Below, piece by piece: positions 17,915 to 26,863 of a DNA stretch of 64,000 nucleotides. The notes under the pieces were generated by a model. It did not search any database. It was given only the letters and a program-made list of their open reading frames with translations, and was not told where the DNA came from. Made by a program: the position numbers and the translations under genes. The stretch lies in the NCBI GenBank assembly GCA_037133095.1, contig JBAXOT010000003.1, positions 1 to 64,000 of the forward strand, written 5' to 3'. Numbering within the stretch: position 1 is the stretch's first letter; the number at the start of each line of letters is the position of its first letter. This DNA comes from CAIMZW01 sp037133095 (lineage in GTDB: Bacteria; Actinomycetota; Actinomycetes; Nanopelagicales; Nanopelagicaceae).

Positions 17915-18123
17915 TGGAAATAGACGCCCGCGGCAAACTCTGTCCACTTCCCATCATCGAACTCGCGCAAACGTTACGAAGCATCGAGACCGGAAGTGAA
18001 GTCGTGCTCGTTAGTGACGATCCGGCAACGGCCGTTGATTTAGTTGCCTGGGCCCGAATGACCGGCAATGAGATTACTCATCAAGAAAAAGAAAGATTCA
18101 CGATTCGAAAACTAGCCAACTAA
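17911..18123 (+). CDS. TusA-family sulfur carrier protein
   Basis: A 70-aa TusA/SirA-like protein. It begins MMEIDARGKLCPLPIIEL, with the CPxP motif whose cysteine carries a persulfide in this family, and ends in a short beta-sheet. The size is that of a complete TusA. ATG 17911 overlaps the stop of the preceding desulfurase homologue (ATGA), and the 3' end overlaps the convergent kinase gene by 12 bp. By family knowledge it relays sulfur for thiolation reactions; the local donor would have to be the adjacent protein or another desulfurase. Confidence 0.88.
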   Translation: MMEIDARGKLCPLPIIELAQTLRSIETGSEVVLVSDDPATAVDLVAWARMTGNEITHQEKERFTIRKLAN

Positions 18124-19101
18124 ATGCGGAGTTATCTTTCCTTCGATGCCTTGTCGCGCGGCTAGACCATAGGCCACTTCGAATCGAGCCAAGAACTCCG
18201 ATTCGGTGAAGCGATACTCCTGGGTCCCTTTAGTTTCCAAACAATAAGTGGCGAGCAGCGAGCCGAGTTCAGCGCACAGTTGATGATCCAGCCCCGCCGC
18301 CAGACCTGCCACGAAACCAGACCTAAAACTATCCCCGATCCCGGTTGGATCTACCTTCCCTTTCTCCACCGGCACCGCAACACGGATCGTCGCTTTGCCA
18401 TGTTCTTCAACAATCGCGCCCTCAGAACCCAGGGTGACAACTCGAACTTTGACGCGATCCATAATCTCCTGATCGCTCCAGCCGGTTTTTTGAATCGCGA
18501 GCGCCAACTCATATTCGTTGAGAAAGAGATAGGTCGCGCCATCGATGAGCAATCTAATTTCTTCCCCGCTCATTCGAGCTAGCTGTTGTGAGGGATCAGC
18601 GGCAAAGGCAATACCGAGATTTCGAGCCGTCTCCGAATGTCGAACCATCGCTGCTGGGTCATCTGGTGAGATCACTAGGAGATCAAACCGACCGACTTTT
18701 TCGATGATCGGACCAAGTTCAATCTCTCGAGCTTCACTCATAGCCCCCGGAAAGAAGGAAGCAATTTGATTGAGATCATCGTCAGTAGTCACCATAAATG
18801 TCGCGGTGAAAAGTTCGGTAGAAATCCGAACGTGTGAAGTATCGACCCCGTGACGTGAGAGCCAAGCATCGTAATCAGCCCAATCTTTGCCCACCGCGGC
18901 AATCAGAATCGGGTTTAGCCCAAGCGCAGCCATACCAAAAGAGATATTTGCAGCGCATCCGCCACGCCTAATGTCGAGGCTATCGACAAGAAAAGAGAGT
19001 GACACTTTGGCCAGCGAGTCAGCCACCAGGGAATCACTAAATTTTCCTGGAAAGGTCATCAAGTGATCTCTACCGACCGAGCCAGCGACTGCAATTTTCA
19101 T
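18112..19101 (-). CDS. adoK: Adenosine kinase, mycobacterial AdoK type (PfkB family)
   Basis: A 329-aa ribokinase-fold kinase with strong resemblance to mycobacterial AdoK throughout: MKIAVAGSVGRDHLM, KVSLSFLVD, RGGCAANISF, IASFFPGAMSEAR, FAADPSQQLARMSGEEI and DPTGIGDSFRSGF. The last contains the anion-hole GIGD and catalytic Asp. It phosphorylates adenosine to AMP, recycling nucleoside from methylation and salvage. AdoK sits near ctaC and the ErpA-like gene in mycobacteria too, so the context agrees. It ends overlapping tusA. Confidence 0.9.
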   Translation of the reverse strand: MKIAVAGSVGRDHLMTFPGKFSDSLVADSLAKVSLSFLVDSLDIRRGGCAANISFGMAALGLNPILIAAVGKDWADYDAWLSRHGVDTSHVRISTELFTATFMVTTDDDLNQIASFFPGAMSEAREIELGPIIEKVGRFDLLVISPDDPAAMVRHSETARNLGIAFAADPSQQLARMSGEEIRLLIDGATYLFLNEYELALAIQKTGWSDQEIMDRVKVRVVTLGSEGAIVEEHGKATIRVAVPVEKGKVDPTGIGDSFRSGFVAGLAAGLDHQLCAELGSLLATYCLETKGTQEYRFTESEFLARFEVAYGLAARQGIEGKITPHLVG

Positions 19102-19176
19102 GAGTGCATTATCGCGAGGCGCGGAAGAAAAAACACTTTACCCGCGCCCAACTAAAGGGTGATCTAGGCTGGTTCC

Positions 19177-19539
19177 TTAATTAAAGGAGTCGCCACAGGC
19201 GCATGAGCCCTGGGCATTTGGATTATCGATAGTGAATCCTTGCTTTTCGATGGTGTCGACGAAATCAATGGAAGCACCCATGAGATATGGGGTGCTCATC
19301 TTGTCGGTCACTACTTTTACCGCTCCGAATTCAGTGACGGTATCGCCATCCAGGGCGCGGTCATCAAAATACAGCTGGTAACGAAGCCCTGAGCAACCAC
19401 CCGGCTGTACGGCAACTCGAAGACTTAAATCATCTCGACCCTCTTGAGCCAGAAGAGAAGCAACTTTCTCGGCTGCAACATCGGAAAGCAGAATTCCACC
19501 AGTTTGGATGGTGACAGATTGTGCGGTTTCGGTGCTCAT
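19177..19539 (-). CDS. HesB/IscA/ErpA-family iron-sulfur cluster carrier
   Basis: A 120-aa A-type Fe-S carrier. The three conserved cysteines are visible: the first in QPGGCSGLRY, the pair in GSCACGDSF at the C-terminus. An AGGAGA ribosome-binding site precedes the ATG at 19539. It delivers clusters to apoproteins; the neighbouring nadA, which needs a 4Fe-4S cluster, is a plausible local client (inference). The divergent gene nadA starts about 136 bp away. Confidence 0.93.
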   Translation of the reverse strand: MSTETAQSVTIQTGGILLSDVAAEKVASLLAQEGRDDLSLRVAVQPGGCSGLRYQLYFDDRALDGDTVTEFGAVKVVTDKMSTPYLMGASIDFVDTIEKQGFTIDNPNAQGSCACGDSFN

Positions 19540-19675
19540 ATTTCTCTCCTTGAATATCTCGATCTCACGATCTAATGACGCGTAGGTTACCTGCTTTCAC
19601 AACCAAATACCCCACCGAAACATTCCCAGCGATGAATAATTGGCAGTTAAGCCAAGTTGGGGCGAGAATGTGGGC

Positions 19676-20818
19676 ATGGCTCTTTCCGACCTATTTTTGC
19701 TTGGTAGCGAATCTGACCTTGCCAGTGAACGTGGCGTTTCCTGTGCGGGCGAACTGCCAGCTGCCAGCGATCCGACTCTCGTCGCTCGGGCCTATGCCGC
19801 GAAGGCTGCCCTCGGTGCCCGAGCCATGATCTTGGGTCACCATTATCAGCGCGATGAGGTTATCCAGTTTGCCGATATCACGGGTGACTCATTCAAATTG
19901 GCGCAAGCCGCGGCCTCCAATCCGCAGGCCGAGTACATCTTTTTCTGTGGCGTTCACTTTATGGCCGAGAGCGCCGATATCTTGACTACTTCGGACCAGA
20001 AAGTGATTTTGCCTGACCTTTCGGCTGGCTGTTCGATGGCGGATATGGCAACCGCTGCCCAAGTCGAGCAATGCTGGGCAGATTTGACCGCGCTGGGAGT
20101 AGCAGGCGCCACCATCCCCATTACCTATATGAATTCCTCTGCCGCAATTAAGGCTTTCACCGGACGAAACGGTGGGGCAGTCTGTACCTCGTCAAATGCG
20201 CAACGGGCGATGAAATGGGCTTTTGACCAGAAGGAGAAAGTCCTTTTTCTCCCGGATCAACATTTGGGTCGAAATACCGCGATTACCCAGTTGGGTCTCT
20301 CCCTATCTGATTGCGTGGTCTGGAATCCATGGCAGCCACAAGGTGGTTTAACCGAGTCCCAAATCAAAGCAGCCAAGGTGATTCTCTGGCGCGGGCATTG
20401 TTCCGTTCACGGTCGCTTCTCATTGGCAAACATCATCGACGTCCGGGCGCGAATTCCAGGCGTCCAGGTCCTCGTTCATCCCGAATGCCAACATGATGTA
20501 GTTCTCAATTCGGATGTCGTGGGTAGTACCGAAATGATTATCAAGACAATTTCTGAAGCGCCTTCCGGTTCTAAATGGGCTATCGGAACGGAGCTAAATT
20601 TGGTTCAGAGATTAGCAAATTCTCACCCAGATAAAGTGATTACCTTCCTCGATAAAACTGTCTGCTATTGCTCGACGATGAATCGCATCGATGTGCCTCA
20701 TCTAGTTTGGGCCATGGAATCGCTGGTTGATTCGCGCTTGGTGAATCAGATTCGGGTTAATTCAGAGGTCGCAGAACATGCCAAAGTTGCGCTAGAAAGA
20801 ATGCTGGCTCTACCGTAA
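19676..20818 (+). CDS. nadA: Quinolinate synthase
   Basis: NadA condenses iminoaspartate and dihydroxyacetone phosphate to quinolinate in NAD synthesis, using a 4Fe-4S cluster. Seen: ILGHHYQRDEVIQFAD, the cluster cysteine regions FCGVHFMAESADIL, GAVCTSSNA and HPECQHDVV, and YCSTMNRI near the end. ATG 19676 gives 380 aa; upstream TTG 19640 and GTG 19670 are in frame and cannot be excluded. No nadB or nadC follows; the next gene is a DUF3043 protein 4 bp downstream. Confidence 0.95.
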   Translation: MALSDLFLLGSESDLASERGVSCAGELPAASDPTLVARAYAAKAALGARAMILGHHYQRDEVIQFADITGDSFKLAQAAASNPQAEYIFFCGVHFMAESADILTTSDQKVILPDLSAGCSMADMATAAQVEQCWADLTALGVAGATIPITYMNSSAAIKAFTGRNGGAVCTSSNAQRAMKWAFDQKEKVLFLPDQHLGRNTAITQLGLSLSDCVVWNPWQPQGGLTESQIKAAKVILWRGHCSVHGRFSLANIIDVRARIPGVQVLVHPECQHDVVLNSDVVGSTEMIIKTISEAPSGSKWAIGTELNLVQRLANSHPDKVITFLDKTVCYCSTMNRIDVPHLVWAMESLVDSRLVNQIRVNSEVAEHAKVALERMLALP

Positions 20819-20822
20819 CCGC

Positions 20823-21383
20823 ATGAGCAAAGCCCAAGACGACAATCAGGTAGACCCGACCCCCGGCAAAAAGGGTCACGCTACGCCCAAGCGGAAAGAT
20901 GCTGAGGCGGCTCGAAAGGTTAACGCTCTCGCTCCAGCCACCACCAAAGCCGGCAAAGCGAAACAGCGGGAATTAGATATTTCTCGACGCCGCGAAACCC
21001 GAGCCGCATACATGCGGGGCGAAGAGAATGCGCTTCCGATGCGCGATCGCGGACCGGCCCGAAAGTTCATTCGCAACTATGTAGATTCCCGCCGATCAAT
21101 TGGCGAGTATTTCTTGCCGGTAATTGTTGTTGTTCTCGTACTTACAGTAATTCCGAATAAGTACATTCAGCTCTTGGCCATTCTCTTCATGTATTCCGCA
21201 ATGATCTATTCTCTGGCTTCCGGTATTTTCTTTACCCGAAGAATCCGAAAGGAAGTTGCGGCGCGCTTTCCGAATGAGCCACTTAAAGGACTGGGAATGT
21301 ATGGCTGGTTACGTTCTACGCAGATGCGCAGAATGCGTGCCCCAAGTCCTCAGGTCTCCCGCGGTGAGCGAGAGAAGATTTAG
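20823..21383 (+). CDS. DUF3043 membrane protein
   Basis: A 186-aa protein of the actinobacterial DUF3043 family. The first 90 residues are very basic and hydrophilic (TPKRKDAEAARK, SRRRETRAAYMRGEENALP). Two transmembrane helices follow (EYFLPVIVVVLVLTVIPN and LLAILFMYSAMIYSLASGI), then a basic tail. The family is widespread in actinobacteria and has no established function that I know of. It sits 4 bp after nadA, so cotranscription is likely. Confidence 0.88.
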   Translation: MSKAQDDNQVDPTPGKKGHATPKRKDAEAARKVNALAPATTKAGKAKQRELDISRRRETRAAYMRGEENALPMRDRGPARKFIRNYVDSRRSIGEYFLPVIVVVLVLTVIPNKYIQLLAILFMYSAMIYSLASGIFFTRRIRKEVAARFPNEPLKGLGMYGWLRSTQMRRMRAPSPQVSRGEREKI

Positions 21384-21410
21384 CTTTCCAACTGATTTTC
21401 CACTCGCAGT

Positions 21411-22412
21411 TTAGGGACGAGGTTGCGGACTGCGAGTCTTCTCTGGATCGCGCTCGGGTAATTCGCCGAGCACATCATCAATTCTTCGCAAGATTTCGCC
21501 ATCTAAAACGACACCGCTGGCCTTGACATTTTCCTTCACCTGAGCCGGCTTTGAGGCGCCCATGATGACTGAGGAGACATTTGGATTGGCCAATGCCCAG
21601 GCTAGGGCAAGTTGCGAAAGCGTGAGACTGAGATCATCGGCGATAGGTCGTAGATTTTGAACCGCCGATAGAACATCATCACGCATCCAGCCCGAAATCA
21701 TCCCAGCGCCCCCGGACTTATCAGTTGCCCGAGAGCCGGCTGGTGCCTTCTTCCCGGGAAGATACTTTCCAGTCAACACTCCCTGCGCAATCGGCGACCA
21801 GACGATTTGGCCGATTCCCTCTTCGACACACTTAGGCACTACTTTATTTTCAATCACTCGCCAGAGCATGGAGTACTGCGGTTGGCTAGAGACAAATCTG
21901 TCATAACCTCGATCCCGCTGAATCTGAATTGCTTCGCCGATTTGGTCAGCGTTCCATTCGGAGAACCCGACGTAATGAACTTTTCCCTGTCGAATCAAGT
22001 CATCGAAGGCGGCAAGCGATTCTTCCAACGGAGATTCGAAATCAAACCTGTGAAACTGATATAGATCAATGTGATCGGTGTTGAGACGCTTCAGCGAAGC
22101 ATGCGCAGATTCCATGATGTGTTTACGGGAGAGACCACGATCATTCTTGCCCGTACCCGTTGGGAAAAATACCTTGGTAAAGAGTTCATAGCTTTCGCGT
22201 CGAACCCCTTTCAGTGCCTTTGCCAAGACCACCTCGGCCCTGGTCCCGGCATATACATCTGCCGTATCGAAGGTGGTTATTCCCGAATCCAATGCTGCGC
22301 GCACGCATTTGATGGCGGCTTCCTCTTCAACCTGAGAACCGTGTGTGATCCAGTTCCCATAAGAGATCTCTGAGACGTACATTCCACTGCGGCCAAGGCG
22401 ACGATATTCCAT
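21411..22412 (-). CDS. Aldo/keto reductase
   Basis: A 333-aa TIM-barrel NADPH-dependent reductase like YghZ and the Kv-beta group. The catalytic tetrad is visible: Asp and Tyr in FDTADVYAG, Lys in ELFTKVFFPTG, and His in IDLYQFHRFD. The cofactor segment near the end reads SSVIMGASKPAQVKENV. It reduces aldehydes or ketones; the substrate cannot be told. It diverges from a small secreted protein gene by 23 bp. Confidence 0.92.
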   Translation of the reverse strand: MEYRRLGRSGMYVSEISYGNWITHGSQVEEEAAIKCVRAALDSGITTFDTADVYAGTRAEVVLAKALKGVRRESYELFTKVFFPTGTGKNDRGLSRKHIMESAHASLKRLNTDHIDLYQFHRFDFESPLEESLAAFDDLIRQGKVHYVGFSEWNADQIGEAIQIQRDRGYDRFVSSQPQYSMLWRVIENKVVPKCVEEGIGQIVWSPIAQGVLTGKYLPGKKAPAGSRATDKSGGAGMISGWMRDDVLSAVQNLRPIADDLSLTLSQLALAWALANPNVSSVIMGASKPAQVKENVKASGVVLDGEILRRIDDVLGELPERDPEKTRSPQPRP

Positions 22413-22435
22413 GGCGGAGAGCGTACTCTGAGACC

Positions 22436-22714
22436 ATGAGAAAGTTCGCCGCAGGATTCGCAGTTCTAGTTATCGCCACCATCTTTCCACTCTCGATGGC
22501 TCGTGCTGATGATGCGTCTTCGACACCTTTGCCAACTGCCGCCACCGCCCCAGCTATGCCGAACACGACGGAAAATCAACAGCCGGGCGAAGAGCGCCAC
22601 CGGGTAGATGTCGAACATGGCTTTGAAGCAAACCAGATCACCATCGTCCTCGCCGCCATTATTGTCGCTGGCGGTCTGGCAATAGGAATTGGACGACGCC
22701 GCCGTCAATTGTGA
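22436..22714 (+). CDS. Small secreted/membrane-anchored protein, unknown function
   Basis: A 92-aa protein with a Sec signal (MRKFAAGFAVLVIATIFPL, cleavage likely after ARA), a short Ala/Thr/Pro-rich linker, a charged segment (GEERHRVDVEHGF), a C-terminal hydrophobic helix (ITIVLAAIIVAGGLAIGIG) and a basic tail RRRRQL. A hydrophobic helix followed by Arg residues can act as a membrane anchor. No family recognised. It lies between a reductase and the cobalamin riboswitch but is probably not part of the B12 operon. Confidence 0.6.
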   Translation: MRKFAAGFAVLVIATIFPLSMARADDASSTPLPTAATAPAMPNTTENQQPGEERHRVDVEHGFEANQITIVLAAIIVAGGLAIGIGRRRRQL

Positions 22715-22751
22715 CGAATCTGCCGCCGTTACGTGCTAACTTTCGTTTGCT

Positions 22752-22900
22752 GATGTAGTTCGACTTTGTCAGTAGTTTTGGCTTTAGCGAAGTCCGGTGA
22801 AATCCCGGCGCTGTTCCCGCAACTGTAATGATCCGATAAAGATCTGAGCCAGGTCGCCTAACTCAAGACTGAAGTATCCGACCTCGGAGGAAGGTCGGGC
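22752..22900 (+). promoter_or_regulatory. Cobalamin (B12) riboswitch aptamer
   Basis: A typical cobalamin aptamer. The core CCGGTGAAATCCCGG starts near 22793, GCTGTTCCCGCAACTGTAA covers about 22810-22828, and a B12-box-like GAGCCAGGTCGCCT lies at about 22845-22859. It is followed by a hairpin CCGACCT/AGGTCGG (22878-22898) whose loop carries CGGAGGA, in the place where the regulatory kissing-loop hairpin normally sits. It precedes btuFCD. The outer boundaries are approximate. Confidence 0.9.
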
Positions 22901-22940
22901 CTCTCTGGCTTAAGTGAAACTTAGGAAAGAAGCCCTCTTC

Positions 22941-22967
22941 CTCCCTCAAATTTTGAGGGAGTTTTTT
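22941..22967 (+). terminator. Hairpin plus T-run immediately before btuF, probable riboswitch expression platform
   Basis: Perfect stem CTCCCTCAAA / TTTGAGGGAG at 22941-22961 followed by six T (22962-22967) that run directly into the btuF ATG at 22968. GAGGGAG is also the only ribosome-binding-like sequence for btuF. The same hairpin could therefore terminate transcription and hide the binding site. It lies about 40 bp after the riboswitch hairpin. Confidence 0.82.
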
Positions 22968-23876
22968 ATGTCTCGATTTACGAAATCTAGATCGCTCATT
23001 CCCATAGTTGCGATCCTGCTGGTGCCATTTACTTCCAGCGCTCACGCAGACGCTCACACCACTATCGTTAAATCCGGTGGCTTTACTACGAAATTGTCAG
23101 CAATTCCACACCGCATTATTTCACTCTCGCCAACCGCGACTGAGAATCTTTTTGCCATCGGTGCTGGGCCACAAGTAATCGCCGTCGACAGCCTTTCAAA
23201 TTTTCCAAAAAACGCACCCATGTCAAAATTGAGCGCGTTCACTCCGAATGTGGAAGCCCTTGCTGCGAAGAAGCCAGACCTTGTGATTTTGTCGGTGGAT
23301 TCAACCAATTCCGGTGCAACGAGAAAGGCGTTAGAACTTCTCAAGATTCCAGTGTTGATGGAGAAAGCGCCACTGCAACTGGCAGATGCGTATGCTGAAA
23401 TTTTGGCTATCGGCCAGGCAACCGGCAAAGTTGTGGCAGCCAAAGCAGTTATTGCAAAGATGAAGAATGCCATTTCTCGGATTCTTGCCTCGGCTCGAAA
23501 ATCCACACCGATCTCGTTCTTCCACGAGTTAGATTCGACCCTGTACTCGGCAACATCAGAAACCTTTATTGGTCATGTTTATTCAGATTTCAATCTCGTG
23601 AATATTGCTGATAAAGCACAGGGAGCAGATGCTTCTGGCTATCCCCAGCTATCTGCCGAGTACTTGGTGACAGCCAATCCGCAAATAGTTTTCCTTGCAG
23701 ATGCGCAATATGGTGAAAATATGAAGACGGTATCGAATCGACCCGGTTGGTCCGGCATCGACGCGGTGAAAAATGTTCATGTGATCTCACTGCCGGATGA
23801 CATTCCTTCTCGATGGGGACCGCGGTTAGTGGACTTCTACTCCTTCATCGCCGGTGCTATTAAGAACATCAACTAA
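22968..23876 (+). CDS. btuF: Vitamin B12 ABC transporter substrate-binding protein
   Basis: A 302-aa class III periplasmic-type binding protein. The ATG at 22968 is chosen because it gives a clean Sec signal (residues about 10-28, ending SSAHADA); an upstream in-frame GTG would read through the terminator hairpin. RIISLSPTATENLFAIGAG and the AAKKPDLVI segment are typical of the BtuF/FecB fold. Riboswitch control makes a cobalamin or corrinoid ligand likely. The next gene, the permease, starts at the base after its stop codon. Confidence 0.9.
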   Translation: MSRFTKSRSLIPIVAILLVPFTSSAHADAHTTIVKSGGFTTKLSAIPHRIISLSPTATENLFAIGAGPQVIAVDSLSNFPKNAPMSKLSAFTPNVEALAAKKPDLVILSVDSTNSGATRKALELLKIPVLMEKAPLQLADAYAEILAIGQATGKVVAAKAVIAKMKNAISRILASARKSTPISFFHELDSTLYSATSETFIGHVYSDFNLVNIADKAQGADASGYPQLSAEYLVTANPQIVFLADAQYGENMKTVSNRPGWSGIDAVKNVHVISLPDDIPSRWGPRLVDFYSFIAGAIKNIN

Positions 23877-24905
23877 ATGAGCGAACAGAATCAGACGCCG
23901 ATGCCCCTCTCCCGGATGTGGAGTTGGCGCATCACTTTTGCCGCGGCCTTGATTCTGCTGCTTGTCGTTGTGATGGGTCTGAGTTTTGGACCCATCTCGA
24001 TTAATTTCCAACGTATTTTACGAACTCTCTTAGGCTTACCTGGCAGCCTGGAGGGGCAAGATCGCACTTTGCTCCTCTACTTAAGATTGCCAAGAGTTAT
24101 CCTCGCCGGCCTGGTCGGAGCAGCTCTTGCGACTAGTGGCGCCGTTTATCAATCGGTTTTCCGTAACCCGCTGGCCGATCCATACCTGCTAGGCACCGCC
24201 GCCGGTGCGGGTCTGGGTGCAACCCTCGCCATCACAAGTTCGCATGCCAATATCTATTCACTTCTGCCATTGTTCTCATTCATCGGTGGCGTTCTTGCGG
24301 TACTTGTGACCTTCTTTATTTCGGGTCGATTCTTCGCCGAGCCCAATTCGCTCCTTCTCTCTGGTATCGCAGTTGGTTCTTTTGCCACTGCGATTCAAAC
24401 ATACTTACAGCAACGTCATAGCAATGCTCTCAGGCCGGTCTACTCCTGGATTCTTGGCGAACTCACCGCGGCCAATTGGACCGTTGTCCGTTGGTCGGCG
24501 ATCTACATACTCCTAGCGATCGCAGTCTTGATCTCGATCTCCAAACAGTTGGATGGTCTCATGCTCAGCGACGAGGAATCGTTCTCACTCGGCATTAATC
24601 CCAATCGACTCCGCGTTATTGCAGTTCTAGCCGCAACTCTTGCAACAGCAACGGCAGTCTCTGCCAGCGGATTGATTGGCTTTGTCGGAATCGTGGTGCC
24701 GCATTTGGTACGTGGCATTACCCACCGCGTGACAAATCGCTCTTTAGCCACGATAGCGATGATTGGAGCGAGTTTTCTGGTTCTCGCCGACCTTGGGGCT
24801 CGAACTTTGCTCTCCCCTGCCGAGTTGCCCATTGGTGTCATAACGGCCTTCGTTGGGGCGCCATTTTTTCTTTTTGTACTACGAAGAAAGCGGGTATCGC
24901 AATGA
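23877..24905 (+). CDS. btuC: Vitamin B12 ABC transporter permease (FecCD family)
   Basis: A 342-aa FecCD/BtuC-type permease with about ten hydrophobic helices. Seen: LRLPRVILAGLVGAALATSGAVYQ with the family RLPR motif, then RNPLADPYLLGTAAGAGLGA, and FVGIVVPHLVR near the C-terminus, which forms the coupling region to the ATPase. It follows btuF immediately and overlaps btuD by 4 bases. Substrate is cobalamin by riboswitch context. Confidence 0.93.
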   Translation: MSEQNQTPMPLSRMWSWRITFAAALILLLVVVMGLSFGPISINFQRILRTLLGLPGSLEGQDRTLLLYLRLPRVILAGLVGAALATSGAVYQSVFRNPLADPYLLGTAAGAGLGATLAITSSHANIYSLLPLFSFIGGVLAVLVTFFISGRFFAEPNSLLLSGIAVGSFATAIQTYLQQRHSNALRPVYSWILGELTAANWTVVRWSAIYILLAIAVLISISKQLDGLMLSDEESFSLGINPNRLRVIAVLAATLATATAVSASGLIGFVGIVVPHLVRGITHRVTNRSLATIAMIGASFLVLADLGARTLLSPAELPIGVITAFVGAPFFLFVLRRKRVSQ

Positions 24906-25654
24906 TCGTTGTCGAAGATGTCACAATCCGATTGGGGAATCGGACCATCTTGGAAAATTTCTCCGTCGACATACCTGCACATACGTGGACCTGCCTGGTT
25001 GGCCCTAACGGCGCCGGCAAAACCACTTTTCTGAAAGCTTTGCTCGGAGTCACGGCCTACTCAGGTTCGTTGAAAGACGATGGTGTAGAAGTCTTTCGGG
25101 ATCACCAGCGAAACGTGGCTTTCGTCCCGCAGCATCCGAACATTCCTGTGGGGATGACCGTCGCGGAGTATGTAATGCTCGGCAGATCAAAACGCGATGG
25201 TTGGGGCCGAGAATCGATCGCAAGTCGAGCACTGGTTCGCGAAATATTGGATCTCACTCAACTATATGGACTACATCGCCAATACGTTTCATCACTCTCT
25301 GGCGGAGAGATGCAACGCGCTCTCATCGCGCGAGCGCTGGCGCAAGAACCCAATCTTATCCTCTTGGACGAACCGACGAGCGCCTTGGATCTTCATCACC
25401 AAATCGCCACTTTAAATAACATTGAGGTGTTGAAGGAAAAAGGCGTAACAATTGTTTCGACGATGCACGACATCACCTTGGCTGCGATGTATGCGGAAAG
25501 AATTGTCGTGATACACGAGGGCAGAAAATTACTCGACGGACCAAGTCAGTCCGTGATCCACTCTCCGGAGTTGCGCGAGGCTTTCGATAATCGAATCAAT
25601 GTTTTCACTTTGGATTCGGGAAGGCCAGTCATCGTTGCGAGCAAAGAGCGCTAG
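24902..25654 (+). CDS. btuD: Vitamin B12 ABC transporter ATP-binding protein
   Basis: A 250-aa ABC ATPase: Walker A GPNGAGKTT (about residue 38), Q-loop in VAFVPQHPN, signature LSGGEMQR, Walker B LILLDEPTSALD and the H-loop STMHDITLAAMYA. It is the third gene of the riboswitch-controlled operon. The 3' end overlaps gcvT, on the other strand, by 4 bp. Confidence 0.93.
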   Translation: MIVVEDVTIRLGNRTILENFSVDIPAHTWTCLVGPNGAGKTTFLKALLGVTAYSGSLKDDGVEVFRDHQRNVAFVPQHPNIPVGMTVAEYVMLGRSKRDGWGRESIASRALVREILDLTQLYGLHRQYVSSLSGGEMQRALIARALAQEPNLILLDEPTSALDLHHQIATLNNIEVLKEKGVTIVSTMHDITLAAMYAERIVVIHEGRKLLDGPSQSVIHSPELREAFDNRINVFTLDSGRPVIVASKER

Positions 25655-26766
25655 CGCACGTGTGATTCGACAAAAGGTGGCTTAGTAACAATCGCCTTAG
25701 AAGTGCGCCCTCGTACATCGATGGTGACTTCATCGCCTATGACAAACTCAGGTGTAATTAATGCCAAAGCAATCCCTGCTTTTAGGGTCGGTGAGAACGT
25801 ACCGCTCGTCACTTCACCAATGACTGTGCCCTCTCCATTCAATACACTCATTCCGGCACGAGGAATGCCACGGTCTACTACCTTGAGTCCTCGACAGATT
25901 CGACGGAGACCGCCACTCTTTTCAGTAAGAAGTGCCGCTTTCCCTATGAACGATTCTTTGCCCAAAGCAACAGCCCAGCCAGCATTTGCTTCCAGCGGTG
26001 ATATCTCCAGTGACAACTCATGGCCGTGAAGCGGATAACCCATTTCGGTACGTAAGGTATCGCGAGCGCCGAGACCACAAACTCGTCCCGAGATCTCCGT
26101 GACTTCTTCGACGAGTAATTTCCATAGGGGTAAAGCGCTCTCCCAAGCCGGCAGCAGTTCGTAGCCATATTCACCGGTGTATCCGGTTCGACAAATGATC
26201 ACCTTTCCCAAATCATCGTGGCCGGGAATTTCCACTTCTGTAAATTGCATGTAATCCAGTTCGGGCGCAAGACCGATGTTTTCCAAAAGGGTTCGGGACG
26301 CTGGACCTTGAATGGCAAATACCCCGAAGCCTTGATGAAGGTTGGTCACCAGGATTCCTGCAGGTGCTCGTTGCGAAAGAACCAAGGCGACATCAGCGCA
26401 ATTTGCGGCATTAGGAATCAGAAAGAAATCAGATTCATTCTTCTGATAAATGATGAGGTCATCAATCACTCCCCCATCAGGATTGCACAAGAGGTTGTAC
26501 TGGGCACTACCCGAATTAATCTTGCGCAAATCATTTGTCACTATTGAATTGAGAAATTCAAGTGCGCCGACTCCAACAACAGAAATCTTCCCGAGGTGAG
26601 ACACATCGAAGAGTCCTACCGACTCTCGAACTGAGGTGTGTTCGGCAATAACTCCGCCAGAGAGCGCATGAACCCCCTTCGGGTATTCGATAGGCATATC
26701 CCAGCCACCAAAGTCGGCCAACTTCGCTTGCGCTGCAACGTGCCAGTCATAAATAGGAGATTTCAT
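25651..26766 (-). CDS. gcvT: Aminomethyltransferase (glycine cleavage T-protein)
   Basis: A 371-aa T-protein that transfers the methylene group of aminomethyl-lipoyl GcvH to tetrahydrofolate. Seen: FGGWDMPIEYP at the N-terminus, GLFDVSHLGKI, the folate region ...QYNLLCNPDGGVIDDLIIY with the conserved Asp, CRTGYTGEYGYEL, and GLGARDTLRTEMGYPLHGHE. These match GcvT proper rather than DMSP demethylase DmdA. gcvP and gcvH are not in this window; lpd (L-protein) is 1.7 kb away. Confidence 0.94.
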   Translation of the reverse strand: MKSPIYDWHVAAQAKLADFGGWDMPIEYPKGVHALSGGVIAEHTSVRESVGLFDVSHLGKISVVGVGALEFLNSIVTNDLRKINSGSAQYNLLCNPDGGVIDDLIIYQKNESDFFLIPNAANCADVALVLSQRAPAGILVTNLHQGFGVFAIQGPASRTLLENIGLAPELDYMQFTEVEIPGHDDLGKVIICRTGYTGEYGYELLPAWESALPLWKLLVEEVTEISGRVCGLGARDTLRTEMGYPLHGHELSLEISPLEANAGWAVALGKESFIGKAALLTEKSGGLRRICRGLKVVDRGIPRAGMSVLNGEGTVIGEVTSGTFSPTLKAGIALALITPEFVIGDEVTIDVRGRTSKAIVTKPPFVESHVR

Positions 26767-26863
26767 ACTCTTAACTTATCTCACCCGCTTGCAACACACG
26801 CGCCGCTAAGTTCGCGTAGGCTTGCGAAAGAAACAGTGAAAAACGATGAATGAGGTAGATGAG

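Noticed and set aside
25651..26766. GcvT homologue as DMSP demethylase DmdA
   Set aside because: The motifs match aminomethyltransferase, and no DMSP genes are nearby.
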